Shown here: one piece after another, positions 8,662 to 16,444 of the stretch
Layout: each line of letters starts with the position of its first letter
How positions within the stretch are numbered: position 1 is the first letter of the stretch
Assembly (NCBI RefSeq): GCF_003284725.1
Contig: NZ_PGTO01000012.1
Span: forward strand, 1-64,000
Source of the DNA: Paramagnetospirillum kuznetsovii
Lineage (GTDB): Bacteria > Pseudomonadota > Alphaproteobacteria > Rhodospirillales > Magnetospirillaceae
Length of the DNA stretch: 64,000 nt
Direction: 5' to 3'
Position numbers and translations under genes: made by a program
The notes under the pieces: generated by a model
The model's database searches: none
What the model was told of the DNA's origin: nothing
What the model saw: the letters and a program-made list of their open reading frames with translations, nothing else

Positions 8662-9195
8662 TTACCCCGTCACTCCGTTATAGGCGATCTTGCGGACAAG
8701 GCGCGGGCGCGAATACGAGACTTCCTTGAAGACTTTCTGCGGCACGATGTCGTGGATCAGCGGCACGCATTTGTAGGAAAGCGTCACCATGACGACGCTT
8801 TCCCCCGCCACGCCAAGGCCTTGGGCGCCTGAAAGCGCGGTCGCCTGGGTCATCCCCCAGGCGTAATGCCATAGCTGGACGGGATGATTTCCCGCATCGA
8901 ATCCGATGCTGACCACGTCGATGCCGAGGGTGGTGGCGTCGCTGATCAGCGGATCGAGCACCCGCTGGGCGGCGATGACGATGGAATTCAGGTCGGTGGT
9001 GGTCAAGGACTGCGACTGACTGGTGAGATCGGCCACCGTCTGCGAGGCCGACACTGTCTTGGAGTAGGAATTCACCAGATTGGAGATTTCCACCGTTCCC
9101 AACAGGGCGATCAGCATCATGGGCATGACCACCGCGAATTCGATGGCGGCAAGACCGTCGGTATGGCGTCCCAGGCTGGAGAGGCGGCGCATCAT
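8662..9195 (-). CDS. TadE-family pseudopilin
   Basis: A 177-residue TadE-like protein. Near residue 14 it has the prepilin-like GLAAIEFAVVMPMMLIALLG: a glycine at the cleavage site and a glutamate at position +5 of the mature protein, followed by the hydrophobic helix. TadE/TadF pseudopilins are processed by the TadV-type prepilin peptidase. Its start codon overlaps the stop of the preceding TadE-like gene (ATGA), so they are coupled. The extracytoplasmic part has no recognisable domain. Confidence 0.75.
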   Translation of the reverse strand: MMRRLSSLGRHTDGLAAIEFAVVMPMMLIALLGTVEISNLVNSYSKTVSASQTVADLTSQSQSLTTTDLNSIVIAAQRVLDPLISDATTLGIDVVSIGFDAGNHPVQLWHYAWGMTQATALSGAQGLGVAGESVVMVTLSYKCVPLIHDIVPQKVFKEVSYSRPRLVRKIAYNGVTG

Positions 9196-9704
9196 TGGTA
9201 GGGCTCCGTCTTGAGGACGGCGGTCGCCGTGATGGGAACGCTGTTGCCGGTTCCGCCGCCCATCATGCTTCCCACCAGCGGCGTCCCGAAGGCATGGCGA
9301 TGGACCACCCGCACGGTGGTCACCGTCCCGGCACCACCGGGTTGGAACACCACGTTGCTGGGAGTGCCGTTGGCGTCGTACTGCACCGCCGGAAGGGAAA
9401 TGGCGGCGAAGCTGGCGAAGCTGCGGACGTCGTAGCTGAAAGTGGCGCAGTCGTAGATCTTGAAGAGGTTGGCGCAGAAGATTTGCTTGAAGGTGCCCAG
9501 CGGATCGGCGCTGGTCTGCACCGAGCCGGTACGAATCTTGCGGGCGGCTTCACGGGTGGCGCCCTCGACCACCGAGCGGTCCAGGGTCATCAATCCGATC
9601 TCGATCATCCCCAGCATCAGCATGAAGGCGGGAATGGCCACCAAGGCGAACTCGATCATGGTCGCGCCTTTGGTGTCTTTGGCCAATCTGCGGATGCGGG
9701 ACAT
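9192..9704 (-). CDS. TadE-family pseudopilin
   Basis: A 170-residue TadE-like protein, first gene of the three-gene unit TadE-TadE-TadG. The motif GATMIEFALVAIPAFMLMLG near residue 13 is the pseudopilin cleavage and membrane segment with the conserved glutamate. I prefer the ATG at 9704 over 9710, because an AGG lies at proper spacing upstream of the former. No Flp pilin, CpaF ATPase or TadBC platform gene is in this window, so assembly would depend on genes elsewhere. It may be a minor pilus component. Confidence 0.75.
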   Translation of the reverse strand: MSRIRRLAKDTKGATMIEFALVAIPAFMLMLGMIEIGLMTLDRSVVEGATREAARKIRTGSVQTSADPLGTFKQIFCANLFKIYDCATFSYDVRSFASFAAISLPAVQYDANGTPSNVVFQPGGAGTVTTVRVVHRHAFGTPLVGSMMGGGTGNSVPITATAVLKTEPYQ

Positions 9705-9777
9705 GAACATGACCTGGACCTAGGTTCGTGGGTTATTGACCCTATCCTAGGCGCTGGACCTCCCCCTTGTCGGTGGT

Positions 9778-12342
9778 CTAGGTCACAGATGGCGGAAGAC
9801 TTACGGTGGCGGTGGTTCCTTGCCCCGGCTGCGACGCGATGGCGATGGAGCCGCCCAGCAATCCGACGATCCTGCGGCAGATGGCAAGACCGAGACCGAC
9901 GCCCCTGGCCGGGTCGGCCCGCAGCGGATCGACGCGCTGGAATGGTTCGAACACATGGTCGAGCTTTTCCGGCGGAATGCCGCAGCCGCTGTCGGACACG
10001 GTCATGGTACCGCCACCCTCGGGCGATGGCGCCATGACGACGGTGATTTTGCCGCCATTCGGCGTGTATTTAACGGCATTCCCCAGCAGATTGACGGCAA
10101 TCTGCCGCAGTGCCTTTTCGTCGCAGCGCAGCCGAAGCGGACCGGAATCCATCAAGGTGATGGCGATGTCCTTGGCCGCGCATTGCGGCCGTATCATGGC
10201 GACGCAATCACTGGCGACGGCGGTCATGTCCAGGTCGGCCGCAACGATACGGTAGCTGCCCAATTCGATACGGCTGATATCGAGCACCTCGTCGATGATG
10301 GACAGCAGATGACGGCCGCTGGTGGAGATGCTGTCTACATAGTCGGCATAGAGGGGGAGCAGCGGCCCGGCCACCTCGGAGCGCAGCATTTCGGCATAGC
10401 CGAGCACGGCGGTAAGCGGCGTGCGCAGCTCGTGGCTCATATGGGACAAAAAGACGGTCTTGGCGCGGTTGGCTTCCTCGGCCGCCTGCCATGCCGCGTG
10501 GATGTCGGTGTCGGCCTGCTTGCGGGCGGTGACATCCTCCTTGACCGCCAGGAAATGGATGACCTCGCCCTCGGGCGAGCGGATGGGCGAGATTGTGGCG
10601 CGTTCCCAAAACAGCTCGCCACTCTTCTTGCGGTTCTGCAATTCGCCTTCCCAGGTGCCGCCGGACGTGATGGTCCGCCACAAAGCGTCATAGGTGTCCG
10701 TCTGGACCAGACCCGATTTGAGGATGCGGGGGTTTTGCCCGCGGACCTCGTCCAGGCTGTAGCCGGTCACCTCCATGAACTTTGGATTGGCGTATTGGAT
10801 GTCGCCCCGCGGGTCGGTGATCACCACCGAGACAGGGCTCTGCTCCACCGCCCGCGACAGGGTGCGCAAGGCCTCCTCGGCGCGTTTGGCCTCGGTGATG
10901 TCCGTATGGGTGGTCACGAAGCCCCCGCCCGGCAGCGGGGTTCCGACCACTTCCAGGACGCGGCCGTCGGCGCGGATGCGCTGGAAGCTGTGGGGGAGGA
11001 AGTTGCGCGCCAGGTCCAGGCGTTCAGCGACGAAGCTTTCAGGGTCGCACGGGCCATATTCGCCTCGGTCGGCATTGAAGCGGAGATAGGTTTCCAAAGA
11101 GGTTCCCGGCTGGGCCAGCCCTTCGGGCAGATCAAGCATTTCGGCGAAGCGCCGGTTGCAGGCGACCAGCCGCAGATCCCTGTCATACAGGCTGATGCCG
11201 TGATTGATATTTTCCAGGATGGTTTCCAGGGTGCTCGACTTGAATTCCAGCTCGCGGCGGCTGGCGTCCAGGTCGGCGGTGCGGTGCCGGACCCGATCCT
11301 CCAATTCGTCATGGGCGGCGGCCAGCGCCCGCTGTGATTGTTCCCAGCGGCCGGTGACGTGGTTGGCGATGGAAAAGCCAATCACGCCCATGGCCAGGAG
11401 CAAGGCGCCCACCACCAGCGAAATGCGGGTCAGTTCCGGCTTGACCTGCTCGACGAAGGTGGAACGGCCACGGGCCAGGGCCAGCGCCCAGCCGGATCGC
11501 AGTACCACGAAGGTCGCGACCACGTCGTCGTTGTTGCTCGAATCCTTGAAGATTTGCGTCGAGGTTTGATCCGCGGTCGGGTTGCCGCGTTGAAACTCAT
11601 GCAGCGCGGCGGCCAGCGCCGTCAGGCTAAGTCCCGACTTTGCCGCCTGTCCGGAACTGGCGATCAATTCGCCCTGGCGATCGACCAGCAGACCGAAGTC
11701 GTAGGGATCCGAGATGGTCATGGTGAACAATTCGGTCAGGCGCGGCAGATGAATGACGCCGCCCAGATGCATGACGATGTCGCCGGAATCGCTCAGGCGG
11801 GGCACGTCGATGGCCACGGCGGGAACACCGTCGGCGCCGATGAAGGAGTCCGACAGGGTCGCTTCGCCGGTTTTGGCCGCCCGCTGGATATAGGTTCGAT
11901 CCGCCAGATTGAACCGCTTCAGCGATTTCTGAACCTCGAAGGGATGGCTCAGATAGTGGTCGCCATTGGGCTGAAGGATGAACAGAACCGAAAAGGCGCC
12001 ATCCTCGATGATGGTGTCCAGGATGCGGCGCTTGACCATGTCGACACCAAGCGGAATGCCATTGATCGCACGGTCGACCCGGTCTAGGTCGCCCAAGCTG
12101 CTCATGGCCGGCACGCTGGCCGCCAGCCTAAGCTCGCCGATCATCTCCTTGAGGGTACGCTCGAATCCAACCGCCAGGGTGGCGGCATCGGTGGTCCGCT
12201 CATGCTGCCATTGCCTGACCGCCGAACGCTCCAAAGCCCCGTCGAGATAGCCGACCACGGTTACGACGGCGGCAATGCCGACCGTCGCGATCGCCATGGC
12301 GATTCGCGCCCTTATGCCCAGACGTCGTACTCCCTCGGTCAT
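9778..12342 (-). CDS. Membrane PAS-domain sensor histidine kinase
   Basis: An 854-residue kinase. A first transmembrane helix (about residues 12-33) and a second (about 308-330) bracket a roughly 270-residue periplasmic sensor region of the Cache type. Two cytoplasmic PAS domains follow (about 360-480 and 485-605; the second ends in the PAC segment FLAVKEDVTARKQAD). HisKA has the phosphoacceptor His in SHMSHELRTPL, and HATPase has NLLGNAVKYT, DSGCGIPPEK and GVGLGLAICRR. There is no receiver domain, and no response regulator is adjacent, so its partner is elsewhere. The ligand is unknown. Confidence 0.85.
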   Translation of the reverse strand: MTEGVRRLGIRARIAMAIATVGIAAVVTVVGYLDGALERSAVRQWQHERTTDAATLAVGFERTLKEMIGELRLAASVPAMSSLGDLDRVDRAINGIPLGVDMVKRRILDTIIEDGAFSVLFILQPNGDHYLSHPFEVQKSLKRFNLADRTYIQRAAKTGEATLSDSFIGADGVPAVAIDVPRLSDSGDIVMHLGGVIHLPRLTELFTMTISDPYDFGLLVDRQGELIASSGQAAKSGLSLTALAAALHEFQRGNPTADQTSTQIFKDSSNNDDVVATFVVLRSGWALALARGRSTFVEQVKPELTRISLVVGALLLAMGVIGFSIANHVTGRWEQSQRALAAAHDELEDRVRHRTADLDASRRELEFKSSTLETILENINHGISLYDRDLRLVACNRRFAEMLDLPEGLAQPGTSLETYLRFNADRGEYGPCDPESFVAERLDLARNFLPHSFQRIRADGRVLEVVGTPLPGGGFVTTHTDITEAKRAEEALRTLSRAVEQSPVSVVITDPRGDIQYANPKFMEVTGYSLDEVRGQNPRILKSGLVQTDTYDALWRTITSGGTWEGELQNRKKSGELFWERATISPIRSPEGEVIHFLAVKEDVTARKQADTDIHAAWQAAEEANRAKTVFLSHMSHELRTPLTAVLGYAEMLRSEVAGPLLPLYADYVDSISTSGRHLLSIIDEVLDISRIELGSYRIVAADLDMTAVASDCVAMIRPQCAAKDIAITLMDSGPLRLRCDEKALRQIAVNLLGNAVKYTPNGGKITVVMAPSPEGGGTMTVSDSGCGIPPEKLDHVFEPFQRVDPLRADPARGVGLGLAICRRIVGLLGGSIAIASQPGQGTTATVSLPPSVT

Positions 12343-12469
12343 GGACCCATCTTTCGGGTGGGGTCATTCCGAGGATTTGGCGCCAAGTTTTGTCGGCGCG
12401 CAAGGGAAGGTTAATTCACCTCCACCAATAGGTATATTAAAAACATATTTATCTCATAATCGATGCGGG

Positions 12470-12883
12470 TCAATGGGCCAAAGGGTCGTGGGACGTGGCC
12501 ATCATGCGAAACAGCGGGATGTCGATTTCCCGATCATGCCGGTCCAATTCGCTGGTGAAGGTGAGGAGATTTTCTTTTGATTCGGCGCGGCTGCCCTGTT
12601 TCATGCTGAGACGCACCTTGTCCAGCAGGCCCAGCAGGCGGGCGTGATCCTCGCGCAAGATGGCGCAAGCATCGGGATCGACCTTATCGGCATTGGCCTC
12701 TTCCATGCGGAAGTGAAGCCGCATGCGTTCCAGCAAGATATCGATGGCCTCGGTGTCGAGGCCGATGCCCGAATCATTGCGCACCACCGCCGAGAGCGAC
12801 ATCACCATCTGATTCAGCTTCTTATGTTCGGCGTCGATATCGGGATTTTGACTCTTCCAGTCGGGATGATTCCAGATTGACAT
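12470..12883 (-). CDS. Bacteriohemerythrin-like protein, one ligand position altered
   Basis: A 137-residue single-domain hemerythrin. The visible di-iron ligands are His in DAEHKKL (about 20), His and Glu in RLHFRMEE (about 57-61), His in REDHARL and His/Asp in DRHDREID near the C-terminus. Canonical hemerythrins have an H-x3-H pair in the third helix; here that segment reads LREDH, so the first histidine appears to be Leu. Either a ligand is lost or another residue substitutes. Hemerythrin-like proteins bind O2 or NO and are numerous in magnetotactic bacteria. It is a single gene beside the large kinase; a link between them is unproven. Confidence 0.75.
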   Translation of the reverse strand: MSIWNHPDWKSQNPDIDAEHKKLNQMVMSLSAVVRNDSGIGLDTEAIDILLERMRLHFRMEEANADKVDPDACAILREDHARLLGLLDKVRLSMKQGSRAESKENLLTFTSELDRHDREIDIPLFRMMATSHDPLAH

Positions 12884-12973
12884 GGCGATCTCCGATTCAC
12901 GGGTCAGAGATCTTACATGGGGAGTGGCGGTGATTCCGTCTAGGTCTTTTCACGTAGTCGGACCGGATCGACG

Positions 12974-13753
12974 TCAAGCGCTGAAGCGCTTGACGTAGCG
13001 ACCGGCGATGTCGGCGGTATTGACCACCACCAGAACATCGGTGGTGTTGAACTGATGGTCGATGACGGCGCCGTCGCCCACCATTCCGCCCAGCCTCAGA
13101 TAGCCCTTGAGCAAGGGCGGCAAAGAGGCAAGCACCTTGCGGGCATCCCATGCCACGTCGATGTCGTCGAAATCCACCCGGTCCTGATGGGGCAGGGCGC
13201 TGCCGCGCAGTTCCGGCGGGGCAAGGTGGTTGTCGCGCAGATAGGCCAGTTGCGGGGCCAGCAGCTCGGGCTCGGTGCCGGGCAGGCTGCCGCAGCCGAA
13301 CAGAACCTGAATATCGTTTTCCACCATATAGGCGGCCAGACCCTGCCACAGCATCTGCAAGGTGCCGCGATGGCGCCAGCGGGCATCGACGCAGGACCGT
13401 CCCAGTTCCAGAATCTCGCCGGGGGTGTCGAGGAAGGCCGACAGGTCGAACTCTCCGGCGGAATAGAAGCGCCCCACATGTTGGGCGGCATGACGGCGGA
13501 TCAAGCGGTATGTGCCCACCACCTCGCCCTCGGCCAGGACCAGCAGATGGTCGCAGACCTCGTCGTAATCATCGAAATCCAGTTCCAGCGCCTGCATGGC
13601 GGCACTGGGCTTGGCTCCCATTTCCTCGTAGAACACCCGGTAGCGGATGCGCTGGGCGGCGGCCACCTCGGCCCGGTTGGCGGCCAGGCGGACTTCGATG
13701 CCGTCGGCGGAAATGGGAATCAGGGCTTGCACGGCCGCTGTCTGGTGGGTCAT
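12974..13753 (-). CDS. OlsB-like N-acyltransferase (GNAT fold)
   Basis: A 259-residue protein of the hemolysin / ornithine-acyl-ACP N-acyltransferase family. Diagnostic segments are RYRVFYEEMGA near residue 38, CDHLLVL near 67, VGTYRLIR near 78 and ELGRSCVDARWRHRGTLQMLW near 115. OlsB transfers a 3-hydroxyacyl group from acyl carrier protein to ornithine, the first step of ornithine-lipid synthesis. No OlsA acyltransferase gene is adjacent, so the pathway assignment rests on family resemblance alone. It is probably cytoplasmic and membrane-associated. Confidence 0.7.
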   Translation of the reverse strand: MTHQTAAVQALIPISADGIEVRLAANRAEVAAAQRIRYRVFYEEMGAKPSAAMQALELDFDDYDEVCDHLLVLAEGEVVGTYRLIRRHAAQHVGRFYSAGEFDLSAFLDTPGEILELGRSCVDARWRHRGTLQMLWQGLAAYMVENDIQVLFGCGSLPGTEPELLAPQLAYLRDNHLAPPELRGSALPHQDRVDFDDIDVAWDARKVLASLPPLLKGYLRLGGMVGDGAVIDHQFNTTDVLVVVNTADIAGRYVKRFSA

Positions 13754-13916
13754 GGCTCACCTCGAGGACTGATTTTCGGGAATAATAGAGAGGCAGAAGC
13801 AAAACCGGCCTTTACCGGCGCGACCATGAATGAAATCATGGGGGCTTCGGTATCGGGCGAACCTTCGAGAAGGTAGGTTTCGTCTCCACTCATGCAGTGT
13901 CGTATAACTTAAACAC

Positions 13917-13945
13917 TTGTTTGAGCGGGGTGAAAAAATTATTAC
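13917..13945 (+). promoter_or_regulatory. Sigma-70-like promoter
   Basis: TTGTTT and TATTAC are separated by exactly 17 bases, including a run of six A, 58 bases before the small membrane-protein gene at 14003. The whole 13,900-14,000 stretch is A/T-rich against a GC-rich background. Confidence 0.4.
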
Positions 13946-14002
13946 AGTTGAATTCAGATCTGTTCTTACAGAATTAAGACAATTCCATCGGGGGGTGAGG
14001 TA

Positions 14003-14365
14003 ATGAGCGAGGCTCGGATCGCCTATGTCGAAGGCTATCAACTGTCATTTCATCGCCAGTCGGCCGCCAGTCCGCCGCGCAAGGTCCAGTCGCGCTGGGT
14101 GGTGCAGGACTGGGTCTGTCAGGTGGAATATGACGGCGAGTGGATGACCTTCATGCTCCACGAATTCAACGACGGCATGTTGGAGCCGTCGTCGGTCCAG
14201 GGCGTCTTCACCGATTTCGCCGGGGCGGCGGCGGTGGAGGTCACCACCAGCTGGCTGATGCGCCGCCTGGAGGAAAAAGACAGCCGCCGCAAGCGCGAGC
14301 GCCTGCTGTATCTGTGCGCGATGGCGGTGGTCGCCACCTTGGCGCTGGCGGTGTTGCTACGATGA
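14003..14365 (+). CDS. Small tail-anchored membrane protein, unknown function
   Basis: A 120-residue protein I do not recognise. Residues 1-95 are soluble, with several tryptophans (SRWVVQDWVCQVEYDGEW) and an acidic-aromatic stretch. A basic linker (KDSRRKRER) leads into one C-terminal transmembrane helix (about residues 97-119), giving a tail-anchored layout with the bulk in the cytoplasm. A GGTGAGG ribosome site precedes the ATG and a sigma-70-like promoter lies upstream. The 3' end overlaps the convergent DUF1275 gene by nine bases. Confidence 0.65.
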   Translation: MSEARIAYVEGYQLSFHRQSAASPPRKVQSRWVVQDWVCQVEYDGEWMTFMLHEFNDGMLEPSSVQGVFTDFAGAAAVEVTTSWLMRRLEEKDSRRKRERLLYLCAMAVVATLALAVLLR

Positions 14366-15145
14366 CCCCTTGCGGTGGAGGCGGTGGCGCATGAAGACGC
14401 GCCGCCTGGTTCTGACATCGTCCATCAGCGGCACGATGGCCAGCAGCACCAGCAGAAGGGCCAGGGGAATGGTCGAGGAATAGCCGATATGCTTGAAGCC
14501 GAGCGCTCCGGTTATTCCGCCCACCAGGAATGAGAACAGCAGGCGCAAAAGCAGCCTCAGCCGCTTCCGGTTGGATTTGACCGGCTGGTAATGCGCCGAT
14601 TCCGGCTGGGAGTTGATGTAGAGGGCCTTGCCCAGTTCGATGCCGATATCGGTGATGATGCCGGTCATGTGGGTGGTCCTGATTTCCGCATTGGAAACCT
14701 TGGTGATGATGGCGTTTTGCAATCCCATGATGAAGCACAGCAGCATCACGGTGATGGGAACGAAGCCGCTCTGATGCAATTCGAGCGTTCCGCCCAATAA
14801 ACCGAAACAGAGGAGCAGCAAGGCCTCCCAGAAGAGGGGATAGGCGTATTTGCTATGGGTGCGGTGGTGGCGGCCCCAATTGATCAGAATGGAGGAATAG
14901 GCGGAACCGGCCACGAAGGCCGCCAGCGACCCCAGCCCGATATAGGCCGCGTCCATCTTGTTGGTGACCAGATTGTCCGCCAGGGACGACACCATTCCGG
15001 TCATGTGGGAGGTGTACTGGTCAACCGCCAGAAAGCCGCCTGCATTGATGGCTCCGGCAATGAAGGTCAGGGAATATCCCAGATGCTTGTTGGCGGATGA
15101 TGTGCGCCTATCGCCCGAAAGACGGCGAAGGTAGTAAATCGGCAT
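14357..15145 (-). CDS. DUF1275 (YoaK-type) membrane protein
   Basis: A 262-residue protein with about six transmembrane helices. DUF1275 signatures are visible: INAGGFLAV with the YTSHMTGMVSS segment near residue 45, GLQNAIITKVSNAEIRTTHMTG near 145, and a TDIG motif after it. The family is widespread and its function is not established. A basic C-terminal tail lies on the cytoplasmic side. Single gene; nothing nearby suggests a role. Confidence 0.8.
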   Translation of the reverse strand: MPIYYLRRLSGDRRTSSANKHLGYSLTFIAGAINAGGFLAVDQYTSHMTGMVSSLADNLVTNKMDAAYIGLGSLAAFVAGSAYSSILINWGRHHRTHSKYAYPLFWEALLLLCFGLLGGTLELHQSGFVPITVMLLCFIMGLQNAIITKVSNAEIRTTHMTGIITDIGIELGKALYINSQPESAHYQPVKSNRKRLRLLLRLLFSFLVGGITGALGFKHIGYSSTIPLALLLVLLAIVPLMDDVRTRRRVFMRHRLHRKGSS

Positions 15146-15226
15146 GCTGCACCGGAACAGGGGTTCTTGTTGCGGCGCAGCATATACCTTCGCCGTCGGC
15201 GGATGATAGGGTGGAGTGACGCTGAT

Positions 15227-15865
15227 CTATTCTTCGCCCCACCGCTTGATGGTGCCGCAGTCCAGCCCGAACAGGTCGAGCATGCGGCCGACGGTGTGTT
15301 CCACCATGTCGTCCAGGCTTTGCGGCCTCGTATAGAAGGCGGGGGCGGGGGGCGCGATCACCGCTCCCATCTCGGAGAGTTGCAGCATGGTGCGCAGGTG
15401 TCCGGTGTGCAGCGGCGTTTCGCGCACCATCAGCACCAGTCGGCGGCGTTCCTTCAAGGTGACGTCGGCCGCCCGGGTCAGCAGCGACGAGGTCACGCCG
15501 GTGGCGATCTCGCTCATGGTGCGGATGGAGCAGGGCGCCACGATCATTCCCAGGCTACGGAACGAGCCGGACGCCGGAGCGGCGCCGATATCCTCCATCT
15601 TATGCCAGTGGGTGGCCAGGGCCCGAACCTCGGCCAGCTTCATGTCGCTTTCGTGGGACAGGGTGACCTCGGCGGCCCGGCTCATGACCAGATGGGACTC
15701 TACTCCGAGGCGTTCCAGCATTTGCAGGACTCGAATGCCATGAACGACGCCGGAGGCTCCACTGATTCCTACGATGAGTCGCGTGGGGGGCGGATTCAAG
15801 GTCGATGGTCCTGCATGGAGCGCTTCCTTCTCATCATCACCGAAAAAGTTTAGACCAGGAACCAT
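15227..15865 (-). CDS. ubiX: UbiX-family flavin prenyltransferase
   Basis: UbiX makes the prenylated FMN cofactor used by UbiD-type decarboxylases in ubiquinone synthesis and aromatic degradation. The family N-terminus RLIVGISGASG, the MIVAPCSIRTMSEIATG region and the LVLMVRETPLHTGHLRTM segment are all present. UbiX proteins usually begin only a few residues before RLIVG. The listed ATG at 15865 leaves 28 extra residues, and an in-frame TTG at 15799 would give a normal 190-residue protein, so the start is uncertain. No UbiD gene is in the window. Confidence 0.85.
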   Translation of the reverse strand: MVPGLNFFGDDEKEALHAGPSTLNPPPTRLIVGISGASGVVHGIRVLQMLERLGVESHLVMSRAAEVTLSHESDMKLAEVRALATHWHKMEDIGAAPASGSFRSLGMIVAPCSIRTMSEIATGVTSSLLTRAADVTLKERRRLVLMVRETPLHTGHLRTMLQLSEMGAVIAPPAPAFYTRPQSLDDMVEHTVGRMLDLFGLDCGTIKRWGEE

Positions 15866-15947
15866 CGGCAGGGCAATTTCCCTGCTGACAACGGCGATAT
15901 CGTCGGTCTAAGCTTTCAAGGTCACCCACCCAAGAGGGAGGACCTTG

Positions 15948-16121
15948 ATGAGCCTTCATGACCGTATCGAGTCTTTGAAAGCCAAGCACGCGGATCTGGA
16001 ATCGGCGATCGAATCGCAAATCCGCGCTGCCAATCCCGACACCGCCCGCATCAACGACCTGAAACGCAAGAAATTGCGCATCAAGGACGAGTTGAGCAAG
16101 ATCAGCACCGTCACCCATTGA
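15948..16121 (+). CDS. DUF465 (YdcH-type) small coiled-coil protein
   Basis: A 57-residue protein. It begins MSLHDRIESLKAKHADLE and ends with KRKKLRIKDELSKI, the typical heptad pattern and basic second helix of the DUF465 family, a short helical hairpin of unknown function. A GGGAGGACC ribosome site lies in front of the ATG at 15948. A G/C-rich inverted repeat follows and may act as terminator. Confidence 0.8.
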   Translation: MSLHDRIESLKAKHADLESAIESQIRAANPDTARINDLKRKKLRIKDELSKISTVTH

Positions 16122-16140
16122 CGATCTTCTGACCGGACCT

Positions 16141-16197
16141 GGGTTCCCAGCCCGCCGGACGGCGCGCCGTTGGCGCGTCGCCGAGGGGCGGGAACCC
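16141..16197 (+). terminator. G/C-rich inverted repeat after the DUF465 gene
   Basis: GGGTTCCC at 16141-16148 pairs with GGGAACCC at 16190-16197, with a 12-bp palindrome (ACGGCGCGCCGT) inside the loop. No T-run follows, so the terminator role is tentative. The rest of the 320-bp gap before prpE holds the features listed next. Confidence 0.3.
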
Positions 16198-16325
16198 GAC
16201 CGGCAGCACATGTTCGCGTGGGTCGTCCGCCCTACCCGTTGGGATGGGGAGGGGGCTATAACCACATTTGCTGGATCACCGGCTTAAGGCGCGAAACCAC
16301 TCGTTTCCTGCGCCCGGAATCCAGC

Positions 16326-16339
16326 TTTGCAAAATTTGC
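16326..16339 (+). promoter_or_regulatory. Possible short-chain acyl-CoA regulator (PccR/ScfR-type) site
   Basis: TTTGCAAA followed after one base by TTTGC lies about 110 bases upstream of prpE. TTTGCAAA repeats are the known binding pattern of PccR/ScfR regulators, which control propionyl-CoA assimilation in alphaproteobacteria. The second half is incomplete and the spacing differs from the published four-base spacer, so this is suggestive only. Confidence 0.3.
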
Positions 16340-16383
16340 TCTTTTGAGTCATTCTCCCCACTCACTCGGAGGGGCGGCCGCTG

Positions 16384-16428
16384 TGCGTTGTCACGGTCAA
16401 CGCCCCCCAGCTTTTGGGCGACAACGCA
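16384..16428 (+). other. Inverted repeat in the prpE 5' region
   Basis: TGCGTTGTC (16384-16392) and GACAACGCA (16420-16428) form a perfect 9-bp inverted repeat with a 27-base loop. It ends directly before the AGAGGA ribosome-binding region of prpE. It could be a leader hairpin or a two-site operator. Confidence 0.35.
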
Positions 16429-16444
16429 GAGGAACCTGTCCGAA

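Noticed and set aside
7206-8729. A 507-codon plus-strand open frame across the TadG-like gene
   Set aside because: Its Gly/His/Asp/Gln-rich product is typical of the antisense of GC-rich genes; the minus strand encodes a clear TadG/VWA protein.
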